Shown one piece after another: positions 38,464-49,900 of a stretch of DNA of 64,000 bases; position 1 is the stretch's first letter; every line of letters begins with the position of its first letter. The notes under the pieces are model-generated. The model was given only the letters and a program-made list of their open reading frames with translations. It did not search any database and was not told the DNA's origin. Origin of the DNA: Pristionchus mayeri (Eukaryota > Nematoda > Chromadorea > Rhabditida > Neodiplogasteridae); the NCBI GenBank assembly GCA_036245805.1, contig BTRK01000004.1:26893541-26957540 (forward strand). The letters run 5' to 3'. The translations under genes were made by a program, and so were the position numbers.

Positions 38464-39130
38464 GAAGATCCTATGTAACTAACGTCGTAAAGTAGCGCAA
38501 AACAAAATAATTGACGAAACTCGATTACAAAATGGCAAAAACAACGAATACATCCGAGCAAAATGCTTTGAAAAAAGGGAAAAAGGAAAATACGTTTAAA
38601 AATTAGAGTCACCTACTGTACGACTTCCCTGAATTTATTCCACGCGAGACATTTGATTATACGACATGGCTGGGTCAGTTCATGATAGTATTTAGTCAAT
38701 CACACTGTACTTCCGTTTTCTTTCGTTTTTTGTCGTTATACGACTACTCTGCATTTTATTTATTTTCTTAAATTTATGACTATGTTTAGGCACTATATTT
38801 TGCTTAATTTTTTTAGAGTAGTACTATTAGAGAACCCTGAACTTTTACGTTGTTTAGAATTGCACAACTATCGCGCGATATCGCTAAACGTGAACTAACC
38901 CGCTAGTTTTTGGCCACTGCAGCGGCCGCTGCTAAAAAGCCTTTACAAGCTATTTATTGCTTTCATGTTCTACCGTTCATTGACTGGGTCATTAATTGAC
39001 TATTCTATTTCAATTTTTGTGAACGTTATTTCGAACGAAATAGCATAAATATATATATATATATAGACTGGCTTTCTAACTCGCTTTTCCCTATTGTTTG
39101 CTTGTTTTAAACAAGAAAATCTTTCCAGGA
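38464..39130. promoter_or_regulatory. Divergent promoter region between rps-23 and dpm-3
   Basis: About 670 bp between two divergently transcribed housekeeping genes; AT-rich, with a short TA microsatellite near 39,046-39,063. A TTTCCAG acceptor lies two bases before the dpm-3 start. Confidence 0.45.
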
Positions 39131-39486
39131 ATGGCGACTCAATTTGTGATTTATCTAAAAAGAGTCCTTGTTCTCGCATTCCTTTGGATCTCTTGTCTCT
39201 TCCTTCTGAACGTTGTCGATCTACCACTCTCCGGGATTCAGCATTTCATCACTTACGCACCCATTTATGGAATATTCATGCTCGGAGTTAGTTAATTGAT
39301 TTATAGTAGACTAACGCATAACGCCCTTTGTAAAATTCAACTCATTTGCAATGGTTGCAGCTCCACGCTGCTCTCTCAGTTCTTCTCGGTGTCGCCAACT
39401 TCAACGACTGCAGCGATGCGAGGAAAGAGCTACTCGAGGAAATCAAAGAAGCCAGAGCTGACTTGACTAGACGTAAAGTACTGTAA
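39131..39486 (+). CDS. dpm-3: Dolichol-phosphate mannosyltransferase subunit 3 (DPM3)
   Basis: Small ER membrane protein that tethers and stabilises the catalytic subunit DPM1 of the dolichol-phosphate-mannose synthase, used for N-glycans, GPI anchors and O-mannose. Two exons, 39,131-39,286 and 39,361-39,486, give about 93 residues, the family's size. The first exon has a basic start and a hydrophobic helix (VLVLAFLWISCLFLLNVV), then a second (YAPIYGIFMLG). The second exon has the diagnostic C-terminal block NFNDCSDARKELLEEIKEAR followed by ADLTRRKVL-stop, which aligns with the human DPM3 tail [20 protein letters not shown]. It is nested between two minus-strand genes. Confidence 0.93.
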
Positions 39487-39986
39487 TTCCCTTTGGTGGT
39501 TGCGAGATAGCCAATGCATGATCAAGCTTTCATTATTAATATCGAGTTCGATGGGTTCGTAAAATGGGTTTCCACCTCGAATTGTACATACAACTACTAT
39601 AATTATTATAATCATTGATATCAATTTCCCGAGTCTTCACTTTCATAAATGTTATTCGCACATTGTATGCACACAGGAAAAATTGAATAGAATTAGCCAG
39701 AAATTGTGATGTGATCACCGCCGGTCGTTCAATTTTCGCATTAAGTAAGCTTGGCTTTGGCTTAATCTGCTATAGTCTCCAGCGAACGTGAATCTGAAAT
39801 CGATTAGCATTGCTATAGGGGTCACTAGAACGAATGAACCTGTGTTCGAGTCCTTTGGAATCAGTGTAGATGTATTGATGTGGAGTCGTTGTAGAGAATC
39901 GCAGACTTACTCCTTCGGTTCTGTCTTTAATCCCCACTACCTACAATATTAGTTAACCCTAAAAAAGAAGACTGGAACGAACATCT

Positions 39987-42900
39987 TTATTCTTCGATCT
40001 CATAATAGATATTTGTCGTCCTCCATTCTCCTTGTCGTTCTGCTGCATTGACCCTCCAGGAGCAGACCAATTGGTCATCACCGTATCCACCTAAACTACC
40101 ACCAACTAGGTGAAAGTATTCGTATATTCTCACCGTCGACTTCTTTACATGGGAGCACGTAGATTTGGTAGCTCTGGATGTGTGCTGTGCAGACACTTCT
40201 CTACTTGTCCTGTGTCCTCCCATTCTGCAATACCATCGGGTACTATTGATTGCTCTTGCCAGTCCAACCTGGAAGCAGGGACGCCACTCGATTCTCCCAT
40301 CGCCTCTCTAGCATTTCTTTTCACTGTTTTCGTGTCGTCCCTGAAAAAAAAAGTATAGCTAATAAGCGACATTTTTCACCGTTTCCCAGGTGAGTCGATA
40401 TGCGAGCCTGATAGAGATGTTGGCATAGCACAAGCACACAGAAGTAAAAAGCCCGAAAAAAAAACTGACGAAAGATCGTAGGAAATGAAAGGGAATGCGA
40501 AGCCAAGATCAGTCATGGCATCTTCAGTCCGTTCACAGATATCGCGAAACTTGAGAATCTCGTTCCTTTTAGTCACTCAAATGAATACCCATCAGATGTT
40601 TCGAATTGACGGGTATAACTAAACAAGGAAAAAATATGAGCATATTGAAAAAGGAATGAACTAAATATTCAAATATTCACTATTCGAAACAGTTCCCGTT
40701 GGCGTCTTCGGATTTCCTTCGTATACTTCGTCCGAATTAGCCCTCACACTATATATTTTCCCTGAAACAATATAAAAATGGTCAAGATTAAAGACATAAA
40801 TACCATGCTTATCCTTCATTCGCATATCTCCATTTTCCATTAATCGGATGATTCCTCCTTTGCAGATACTTGAATTGTTGAAGATAACCTTGGCTACCTT
40901 CCACCGAATGTCCTCCAGTAGTCGAATCACCTACGACTTCCCAGATCACATCAACACCGTTGATTCATTCCCACCACATTGTAGTGATGTATGTGTGATT
41001 CGGGAAGACTCTCGATAGATTCGAACCAGTCAATGCTCGAAGACGAAGAGTGGCGCCCACAAGCACTCGCGATTCCCACCTCAATCACAAAACGGTCGTC
41101 GTCAACACGTCGCTTTTATTACGCTTCAGTGTCAGGTTATTGGTTACCGGATGCCCCCCCCATTACCTCATTTACCCAACACAATGTTATATTCGAACAT
41201 ACACAAACAAACCTTCTGTCTCATTCCATTCAGGCGTATAATCATGATCTCTTTCTCCTTGTTTATCTCGGTAAGAACAGCCTCATTCGACCGCACGATC
41301 TCCAGACGATATCCTCCCGACTCCTCTTGTTTCCCTCAATGTTACATTACGAGGACAAGGTCAGACCATTTAGAAGCAGACACTCGCTATCCGGAAGATT
41401 TCAATTAGTGAAGATGTAAACAAGGAATACCTTCCAATCGTTCGATATTGATCGGCCATGATTGGCACGTTCGCTGGGATGGGCGAATTCGCGCGCGAGA
41501 AGTACTTCGAGAGCGGATCTACAAAGATATTATCTGTCTATTCCAATAGTGAAAATACGATTTGTCTCGAAGGATCGTGGGGCGATCAATGGTCGAAAAG
41601 TAGGCCCAGAATGACATAAAGTGACCACTTTTACGGTTCCGGAGAAAATGTTCCCATTTTCCAACGATTCTTGTTACATTTGGAAAAACAACATAACGAA
41701 TTTATCAACGATTTTCAGTCAAAAGTTGAGAAATCTCTTTCAAAATGTTAGTGACATACCCTGTCGACGACTGGGGGCGATTGGTTTCTCTCTCTCCGAG
41801 GTCCTCTTGATTTACTTCGATCTCGAATCGACAATCGATCAATCGACGCCATCCGTTCAACTGGTTTGTGCTCCATCGACCGTCGACTATGAAAACTGAA
41901 CAATATGAGCGTCATGAAGTAAGGTACACCATAGTTGAATCGACTTAATATAACAGTTGTGAATAACTCCAGACCATATGGTGGATACCAGAAGGGTTGT
42001 TGTGAATGAACTTAAAAATTACTATTAGGTTGATTCAAAAGTTTCTCCCTATTTTATTTTTAAAATTATCTCGAGCCATAGTTGCCTGACCGGAATTTCC
42101 ATTTAACACAAGTAGTGGACATATAGATAGATTTCACTCGCCGGACCGAATCGATTCTGGGACGCGTATTCGGCAATAAATAAAGAAAACGTCAAAATCT
42201 CAAAATATAATGATTTTTAGGTGTACTTTGCTGGGCCCTACCATTTGAACAATCGATTCTGCCCATTTGAGGAGTGATACCACTCGAGTTGCTCTTCCAG
42301 AATATTACAGAATATCCGACCTTCAAGAGGCTTTGGAAGATGAGAATTAGAAAAAGTGCTGATTTCGTTGTTCAAATTTCGTAATTTTGTTGTAATATGG
42401 TGCTGTTCCCGAATAGGTAGATGTATTCATCTCAAGTTTAACGGTAATACTAAGACTGGCGAGTACTTTATTGTGCACAACACTATGGCTTACAGAGTCA
42501 ACAACTGACCATTCGGGGATATGCAATGAATTTCTGCAGAAATGCATCTCGAACTAATATCTAATCAGGCGCTCATCTAAACTTGGCGTGACGGTGTACA
42601 AATACTGAATTGCATTCACGAGCATGCCCAGTAATCACGCTTTACACTAGTATGTTTGTTTAATCTCTATCTCGTTTCTCCACATAACTATGTATGCATA
42701 AAAATTATGTTTGATAATCAATTTTGCGAAATTTGTCGGACTGCTGTATCGGCGTAGCTAAATGGGGAGCAATGTGATACGGCTTTTTATAAAGCTCATT
42801 CAAGCACTTATTTATTGCAAAAGAACTTATGAGAATTGGTCAACTTTGTAGGTCAGGGGAATCAAAAATGTAAAATTCTGAAAAAAAGGAGAAACTTTTG

Positions 42901-45219
42901 AATCAACCTAATAATTATAATATGAGCTGTGAGTGGGTGAGCGACTAAGTGCGAGCAATGACAGATTAGAATAAAGTGATTGGAATCGGTTTGAGAGATC
43001 CATGGAGAATGGAGAATTTTTGTCACTGGAATCAAAGGGAGTGCAAGAATGACAGTCTGGGCGACAAATGGATATGGGCAACTGGAGTACTGTATGGATT
43101 CCATATAACAGGACACATAACCTGGATCAGCATAAAACCCTGGTGGAGAGATAAAGAGCTATCGACACGAGTAGGTAGAATGCAACCACCGATGAAAACA
43201 GACCCAATCTCATCTTTCCAATGATCGCATTACGTGATAAATATTGGTTGATTGAGTGATTATAATAAATGCTACAAACTCACCTCGTTGGATGATCTGA
43301 GTGTCTTGATAGACCAGAGTTCCCTTTCACGAATGAACTGCTCTTGATATCTCAATAGTTAGATATATAAATCAAATCAATGAGAGAATAGTAACAATAA
43401 TTTATCCTACATGCAGCTAAATAGTGAAACATTAATGAATTATTCACCGGGGTGATAAGGAAAATAAATATTTTTTTCAGATATAAATAGCGTAACATAC
43501 CCTCTAGTTTAATCCTCTCGTGAAGATTCGGATTAGTGAGGGCCATAATCAAGTCAACTGCATCATTATCAAGATAATCTAATCTTAAGATAGGAAATTA
43601 CAAAAAAATACAATTTAAATGATGAACCTACCTTGGAAATCTAGACTTATCGTCACATGGAGTGCCTGGCTCGAATCCAGTTAACATAACATACAGTACA
43701 CATCCGAGTGAGTAGACATCCACTTCTTTCCCATAGTTTTTATGATTCGTTACGTGACTGTACAGATATTAAAGTAAAAGGGTGTCTTTGTAAATAAGCG
43801 AGTAGAATGTGAATAACATACGGATCCATATAGCCGGGAGTGCCTGCGACGGTGTGGTGTGCCCGACCCGCACTCATCACTTTAGACAGACCGAAGTCAC
43901 ACAGCTTCTACAAAAAAATGTTAGATTATATAATGGAACAAGTAATATATCAAATCTGCATAATGAATCTACATGCAATACGATATTATATTATTGTAAC
44001 TGTAGATTGTATAACAGATAAACGTGCAAAGATACGAATAAAACTAACAACATTGACAACTCCATTTTGGCGTGTTCTGTGAATGAGAACGTTTCCAGAA
44101 GTGAGATCTCGATGGCAGATACCCTTCTTGTGCAGATATTCAAGAGCATTCATCAATTGGCGTAATACCGGGACGGCTAATATATATTAAAATGGGAAAT
44201 AAGAAATTGACGAATTGTACCTTGTTCAGAAGAGAATGCACCATTATCCTTCACGTACTTGCGAAGAGATTCCTTGCACAGCTCCATTACGATGTAACTG
44301 GAAATGTTAAGTATTATGGAATGGCGATATTGGAGAAAAAGAGCTTGCAAGCATAAGCTATATAGCAACCACTACCCATTGCATTTTACGAATTCCTGAA
44401 AGAAAATATACCCATTATTAAACTATGTAATATGCGTGATGCATCAATAAAAATCACTCAGTATTGTTCTCTTTGAAGTATCCGTAGAACTTGACAATAT
44501 TCTCATGGTCGATTCTTTGGTGATTCTCCACTTCTTTTCTAAGCAGTTCACTCCGTTGGTTGGAATTCACCTTAACATACCCTCAGATCCATAGGGAAAC
44601 CATTCGTACACTGCTCTATTCAATTGTAGTCAGACAAACCTTTTTTATTGCGACTTCTTGACCCTTGATTGCGCCTTCCCCTTGATATACCGCAGTGTAG
44701 ACAACACCAAAACCACCTTTGCCGACCTCTTTGCCAAGTTGGAAATCCTAAACAAAGCGTAAATGCATGAAAATGCGATTGGCGAACTCACTTCAAGCTT
44801 GAACGTAGCTTTCTCTTTCCGATTCATCAGCTCGACATGCGAGGAACAAGCCTTCAAAATATTCAATATATACGGACGACGAATGAATCGAAATATAAGA
44901 GAATACTCAAAGTAAATTACTACAATATCGAATACAAGAACGCAATAAATCACTAGAAATTGCCTTGACTGAATGCACGATTTGAATTGACGTTATTGCC
45001 GCGTTCTACGATAAGTACACAGTAATTCGAGCGAATTATGGTGTAGTTACCGAAATGCTCATTCTGTGGTTGTGGTAATAACTCAGGATGAAACAACAAT
45101 GTACATCGCCTCGTTAGAGAATTCCCCACAAAACTGCCGCATGTATTTGGAATCTTATGCGGCATAATAAGAGATATAATTCGAAGGCGCCGTTTCCCAT
45201 AAGTGCTTACTTGAAGCAT
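39987..45219 (-). CDS. PLK4/ZYG-1-like protein kinase with a polo-box-like C-terminus
   Basis: Likely Ser/Thr kinase of the centriole-duplication type. Start uncertain: MLQ at 45219 followed by a donor, or Met 44827. Kinase motifs by exon: DFQLGKEVGKGGFGVVYTA and GQEVAIKK (44,745-44,645), KEVENHQRIDHENIVKFYGY, YIVMELCKESLRKYVKDNGA, ALEYLHKKGICHRDLTSGNV (catalytic Asp), KLCDFGLSKV (DFG), GTPGYMDPHVTNHKNYG and KEVDVYSLGCVLYVMLTGFE. HRDLT(x)xN is typical of PLK4. A Ser/Arg-rich linker (near 41,800) is followed by exons such as GGIIRLMENGDMRMKDKHGK and IYSVRANSDEVY (near 40,800), which resemble a polo box. The APE Glu is His here. The end is not settled: exons at 40,560-40,450 and 40,340-40,140 are open, but the frame between them and the last exon (39,987 or 39,959) is ambiguous. 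The 41.9-43.3 kb intron holds a mariner-like element. Confidence 0.6.
42025..42911. mobile_element. Mariner-like non-autonomous element
   Basis: 887 bp bounded by perfect 24-bp inverted repeats beginning TTAGGTTGATTCAAAAGTTT and flanked on both sides by TA, the mariner target site. The TTAGGTTG start is typical of mariner-type ends. No intact transposase frame remains. It lies in an intron of the kinase gene. Confidence 0.88.
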
Positions 45220-45347
45220 AGCGTCGAGAGATTTTTTTGATAATATTTTAAATATTGATAATTTATTAACTGTTGCAGTTTTGAAACATCAACTAATATA
45301 TAACAAGTATCATGTTTATATTAGAGTATAATGGTATTAATACAGTA

Positions 45348-45581
45348 TTAAAGTTACCGGACGAGGACGAAATTGACACCCTATTTTTGTCCTCCATCGA
45401 ATAGCCGATGGCTGAATTAGTTGAGAATGAATATACAAAAATGCTAAAAATCAATAATAGCCTCAAGGGAAAGCCGGAAATGATCAGTGTAATCCCGCGC
45501 TCTCTCACTTTTGCATATTCTCTCGTACACGCGACGAGATCAGGGTCAGATCAGGGTTTCGTCCTCGTCCGGTAACTTTAA
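45348..45581 (-). mobile_element. TTAA-MITE family A, copy A1
   Basis: 234 bp including TTAA at both ends. The terminal inverted repeats start AGTTACCGGACGAGGACGAA. The same element recurs at 48,302, 54,645 and 61,535. TTAA target sites with such ends suggest a piggyBac-type family; no transposase is encoded. Confidence 0.88.
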
Positions 45582-45852
45582 GATTATAAATATTATCAAA
45601 GATTACTGTACTTTTAATGTACTGTAGCATTCTCATAAATTGACGCTCGCTTATGAGAATGAGACACTAGATAGGTCGGATGATAACCTTCCGGATGATA
45701 ACCTAAAAATGGACCCTTCTGCAGAATTTTCGCAGTAATATTTTGTAACATTTTGGAAGCTTACTGTGAACGTACGGGGAAATTGACTATTTCAAATAGT
45801 TCTAATTTTGGTTATCATCCGGATTCCACGGAATCATCTGTAATTGATCATC

Positions 45853-45955
45853 ATCCGAGCTAGTGCCGAAAATGGGGCACTTGGTCGGATGAGAACTATG
45901 ACGTGATGCCGCATTTGATACATCAAAGGCGGCATGGCGTCATAGCACGCGTGCC
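45853..45955. mobile_element. Palindromic MITE (family M2), copy 2
   Basis: Shares GGTCGGATGAGAACTATGAC, ATGCCGC and ATCAAAGGCGGCATG with copy 1 at 28 kb. The right arm has diverged. Confidence 0.7.
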
Positions 45956-46304
45956 GCGTAAGATTCGAATAAACCCTGGTACATTGGAAAAGTCGAAATT
46001 TGGCTCTGAGCAGTTTTGAATAGCCCATATGGTCCCTCAACAGAAACCATCAAGTTTTGTTCCATATCGCCATCCTCGACGATGTGAGACGCCGTCAAAG
46101 TCGACGGATTCCGAAATTTGCAATGTTTGGAGGCATGGTGCTCGGCCTACATGGGGTCTGGTAGCGCGAAAAGAAAATTTCCAGCACCAAATTTCAAGGA
46201 GAATAAGCCTCTGCTTTCGGTTCATCGATACGGTCATTAGTATTTTCATTAATCAATTTAAATTATTGATTTTTACCGCAATTTCGTACCGAAGCTGTTT
46301 TTGT

Positions 46305-47152
46305 GCTCAATCGATAGAGCTCGAAAAGACGAATCGAATGGTATGCTGAATGCATATGCAACTCGCGCACTAAAGATGTCAAAATCGCGAAAATAGATTT
46401 CCACTTACCCCCGATTCAGGCATTGTGACCCTCTGGCAGTTATTCTGGCCTTTTGATCTACCCTCATATCTCGCCCTTGAGATCGATTTGATTTTTGCTT
46501 TCCGAAAAATGAATCATATTTCACATTTTCTAAATGAAATACCAATCGAATTAACTTTATTTGAATCATAAATATGAGCCCGATTTGACTAAGACCCGGC
46601 ACTTTCCCCTGGCAGTTCTCTCACTCATCCGCATGATCGGACCGCGCGCACCCATTGACCACTCCTAGCGGGGAAGTGGATTCCCATACTTTTATTGATG
46701 CGGAGTATTCAACAATATTTCGATTAGTCAGATACGTTCGCTGAGAATACTAACGAAAAGCGTCGTATGAACGGCGTTCGCGTACCGACGAGTTAATTTG
46801 GGCTTCTGATCACTCGTCGCGAAGCGCTGGTGGGATTCAGTTGCGAAATACATCATCAGAAGTACTCTGGACTTCATAAAAAAATAGCAAAAGAAAACTA
46901 AAAATGAGCAGATTCGAACCTGCGCCGACCGTGCAACGCACTGAGAACACAACCCGTCAGCTATCGAAGCACACCGTGGTGATCACGCGCTAGACATATA
47001 TAGATTCGAGACTGACTGCGAGAGGGCAACGCCGCGTCAAACGGGGGTAAATGCAAATCTATTTTCGCGATTTTGACATCTTTAGTGCGCGAGTTGCATA
47101 TGCATTCAGCATACCATTCGATTCGTCTTTTCGAGCTCTATCGATTGAGCAA
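46305..47152. mobile_element. Element with ~112-bp inverted repeats and a tRNA-like interior
   Basis: The left arm (46,305-46,416, starting GCTCAATCGATAGAGCTCGA) is repeated inverted at 47,041-47,152 almost without change. The interior holds a tRNA-like segment (46,905-46,985). No transposase frame. The right end lies four bases before the ATG of the adjoining gene fragment. Confidence 0.8.
46905..46985 (-). other. tRNA-like (A box and B box) segment
   Basis: On the minus strand TAGCTGACGGG matches the A box, and GGTTCGAATCT 40 bases further matches the B box within GCAGGTTCGAATCTGC, which can form a T-arm-like stem. The acceptor stem does not pair, so this is a tRNA relic or SINE head rather than a working tRNA. 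Confidence 0.5.
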
Positions 47153-47156
47153 AGAA

Positions 47157-47684
47157 TGGAGGGAGGAAATGGAAGAGAGGACACCGATGATATCTTTGGT
47201 GAAGGAGTATTCGAAGATGAAGACTTCAAGAATGACATAGATCTTGTCGAAGAGTCTGTCATGGACAATCTCGATGAGATCGTTGACATGAAGCAACCGA
47301 TTGAAATCATGGAAGAGGAGCTGACCGCAACCAACATTATTGTTGAGGTCAAACCGGAGAACGAGGTTTTTGGAATTACAACGTAGCGTGGAAGATACGG
47401 AATTATTGCTGCGAATCAGGACCCTTCCATTTTCCCATCTGATATGACGAAGTTCCGTGGAAGATACGGAATTCTCGCTGCTAATCAGAACCCTGCTGTT
47501 CTTCCTTCTGAGAGTCCTCTGCAGATTGAAAAATCCACTCGGAGAACCATATTTATCGAATGGATGCCTCGGCTATTCAATCCGATGTGTCCAGGGAAAT
47601 TGTCCGATCACTACGATATTCAATGCTACCAATTTCTCGTTATATTATTTTTTTCACGTTATATTTCTTTCGTCAAAAAATTAT
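47157..47684 (+). pseudogene. Gene fragment with an in-frame stop and an internal duplication
   Basis: From ATG 47157 an acidic frame (MEGGNGREDTDDIFGEGVFE ...) runs to TAG at 47,384. The same frame then continues without interruption to 47,684. After the stop, RGRYGIIAANQDPSIFPSD and RGRYGILAANQNPAVLPSE are adjacent imperfect copies of the same segment. No convincing donor would remove the TAG. I do not recognise the family. Best read as a decayed gene or transposon-gene piece beside the inverted-repeat element. Confidence 0.45.
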
Positions 47685-47808
47685 AAAGACAATTGTCACA
47701 TTTAAATAACAGAAACACTCAAATACAACATGCAACAGCAGAAATAGTTCATACATGTTGAAAAGAAGGCCAAAAAAGGAGAGAAAGAAATTGTCAAAAA
47801 TTCATGCC

Positions 47809-47850
47809 ATCGGGCGGAATCGAACCTGAGTCCTCGATTGCGTGCTAGTT
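47809..47850 (-). other. tRNA-like B box
   Basis: The minus strand reads GGTTCGATTCCGCC after GAGGACTCA. It is a perfect B box, but no paired acceptor stem or clear A box was found. Probably another tRNA-derived fragment. Confidence 0.35.
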
Positions 47851-48301
47851 TTTGGTCGAAAAGTGTATTCCTGGCACCGACTTCATCTACGGCATATTTT
47901 TTGTTGAATTTTTCATAAAATTTTACACCATATATCTCATTTCCACGATGGGGAATTAGTTGGAAAGTGGTGCTTTCTTTTTTTGATAATTGAAATTATG
48001 CAGATTTTTCATTTTTTCTCATGTCTCATGAGCACCATGAGTCCCACGCTCTCGAAAACTTGGATTCTGAAATAACTTTTCATGCTCTTTCGAATGATGT
48101 ATAACATGCAGGGCTCAAAACATTTTGAAATTTTCGGATACCAAAGTTCAAAGATCAACTTTTGGGTAAGATTTTTTGGCTGAAGTGTATCCCACCCATA
48201 GGCACTCCAACCATAAAGTTTGAGCTTCAGGAGATGACTTTTAAGGATTGTGCCACTTCCACTTCGGAATCGGACGTTCTTACGGAGACAGCGTTTTAAA
48301 A

Positions 48302-48537
48302 TAAAGTTACCGGACGAGGACGAAACCCTGATCTCACCCTGATCTCGTCGCGTGTACGAGAGAGTATGCAAAAGTGAGAGAGCGCGGGATTACGCTGATA
48401 ATTTCTGGTTTTCTCTTGAGGCTATTATTGATTTTTTTAGCATTTTTGTATATTCATTCTCAACTTATTCAGCCATCGACTATTCGATGGAGGACAAAAA
48501 ATAGGGGGTCAATTTCGTCCTCGTCCGGTAACTTTGA
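48302..48537 (+). mobile_element. TTAA-MITE family A, copy A2
   Basis: Same element as A1 in the opposite orientation. The flanks read ATAA and TTGA instead of TTAA, so the target duplication has decayed. Confidence 0.85.
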
Positions 48538-48887
48538 TGAGCACGTGCTTTCCCGTACCACCTTGTAGAGTTTTCTCATTTAATTTTTACTTACAGGAAG
48601 TAAAGCCGCTATTTCATTTACGCTTCGAAATGAGGCTTGCTCTTCACTCAAATTGGAAGTTCACGGCATTGAATTCCACCCATTCGCATAGATGTGAGTT
48701 AACGTTTATTGAAAGGCTATTGTTTGACGATATGCATATTTGGCAACATTTTATTTTGATGACAGGGAAATAAGTCGGGTTCTAGTTGGATATTGAACAT
48801 CGGGGCAGGTGATATAGAGTAGGAAAGGAAGCGTGTTTAAGTATATATGGCGAGAGAGCGAAAAAGAGTGTACATTGCGTTTTGTGA

Positions 48888-49900
48888 TCATCCGTGTCTA
48901 ACATGAAATTCTTTGATTATGTTAAGTACAGCTGGATATCCTTCTCTGATGAGTTGGACGATAGCTGCTGAGAGGGCGATCAGACGAGTCTCGTTGTCCA
49001 CATCCGATACCCAAGAGGCCTGCGCCATTGCAAGGGGAATACATAAGGGCCTCTCTCTCTCACCGTCATGGCATTTTCACTGAAGAAGCTCTTCTTGGGA
49101 GAGATCGTCGCGACAGTTCGCACCAACTTCTTCATTTCCCACTTGCTCTTGGTGTAGCTGCAGCTGTAGAAGAGAAGGGATTCTCCTCTCGAAGGGATTT
49201 CACTTGCCCGCAGGAGAAGAAGATACTGGCGAATCCTTCCTCCACTCCTTTCAATCGATATTCTCCACTGTCTTCACTGCACGATCGAATGCCAAATTCC
49301 TCCGTCGAGTTCTCGTTGATCTCGTACACTTTCATTCCTCAATGAATATTCCTTCCCCTCTCACTTTGCCCTCTCTCCCTCCTTTCTCACCCGATACGGG
49401 GTGTTTCATATGGGCGATGTGAGTGCCAATGGCATCATCTTCGTTCAGAGAAATGGCGATGATCCTCTTCTGCCCTTCGTTCACTACAATTTCCTCGGGG
49501 AAAAGGGAGACCGACAGGATAGGGCGTCCGTCTTCCTTGCATGGTGATTATTCGATGACCGATCGATTTTCTCCCTCACCAAAGAGAAAATGTCGAATTC
49601 GATGGGCGCGAATTGTACAGAGTTGTGGAGAATATACTGTTGCTGGGCAGTTGCGTACTGTAATGGAGGATACGGTAGACGAAATAAGGAAAGAAGATTT
49701 AACCTTGGAGAAGTCAGTGATTCGGATCTCGACTCCCCTGATCTTGTCGAGGATGGGCAGAATCTCGAGTTTAGTCAATTGAGGGACGAGTGCAGCTGAG
49801 AATCGTCTGAAGGGGAAGATGGAGGGGAGGGGGGGGGGGAGGGGAGATACCTGGCTGTCCGCTGTATCTGAGCAGTGACCGATTGACGTCGACCACTCAT
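48888..49900 (-). CDS. Uncharacterised protein, possibly LURP/scramblase-like fold
   Basis: Start at 49900 (MSGRRQSVTAQIQRTAR). Exons then give RFSAALVPQLTKLEILPIL and GVEIRITDFSK; YILHNSVQFAPIEFDIFSL; EDGRPILSVSLFPEEIVV and KRIIAISLNEDDAIGTHIAH; KVYEINENSTEEFGI; YTKSKWEMKKLVRTVATISP and KKSFFSENAMT. The last exon is ASWVSDVDNETRLIALSAAI ... EFHVRHG-stop, about 275 residues in all. Alternating hydrophobic strands with turn residues suggest a beta-rich fold; a resemblance to phospholipid scramblase/LURP proteins is only an impression. No signal peptide or membrane segment. One intron (about 49,150-49,190) seems to use a GC donor (CGG/GCAAGT). Confidence 0.72.

Noticed and set aside
39830..39860. 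B-box-like GTTCGAGTCC near 39,845
   Set aside because: No A box or stems around it; likely chance.
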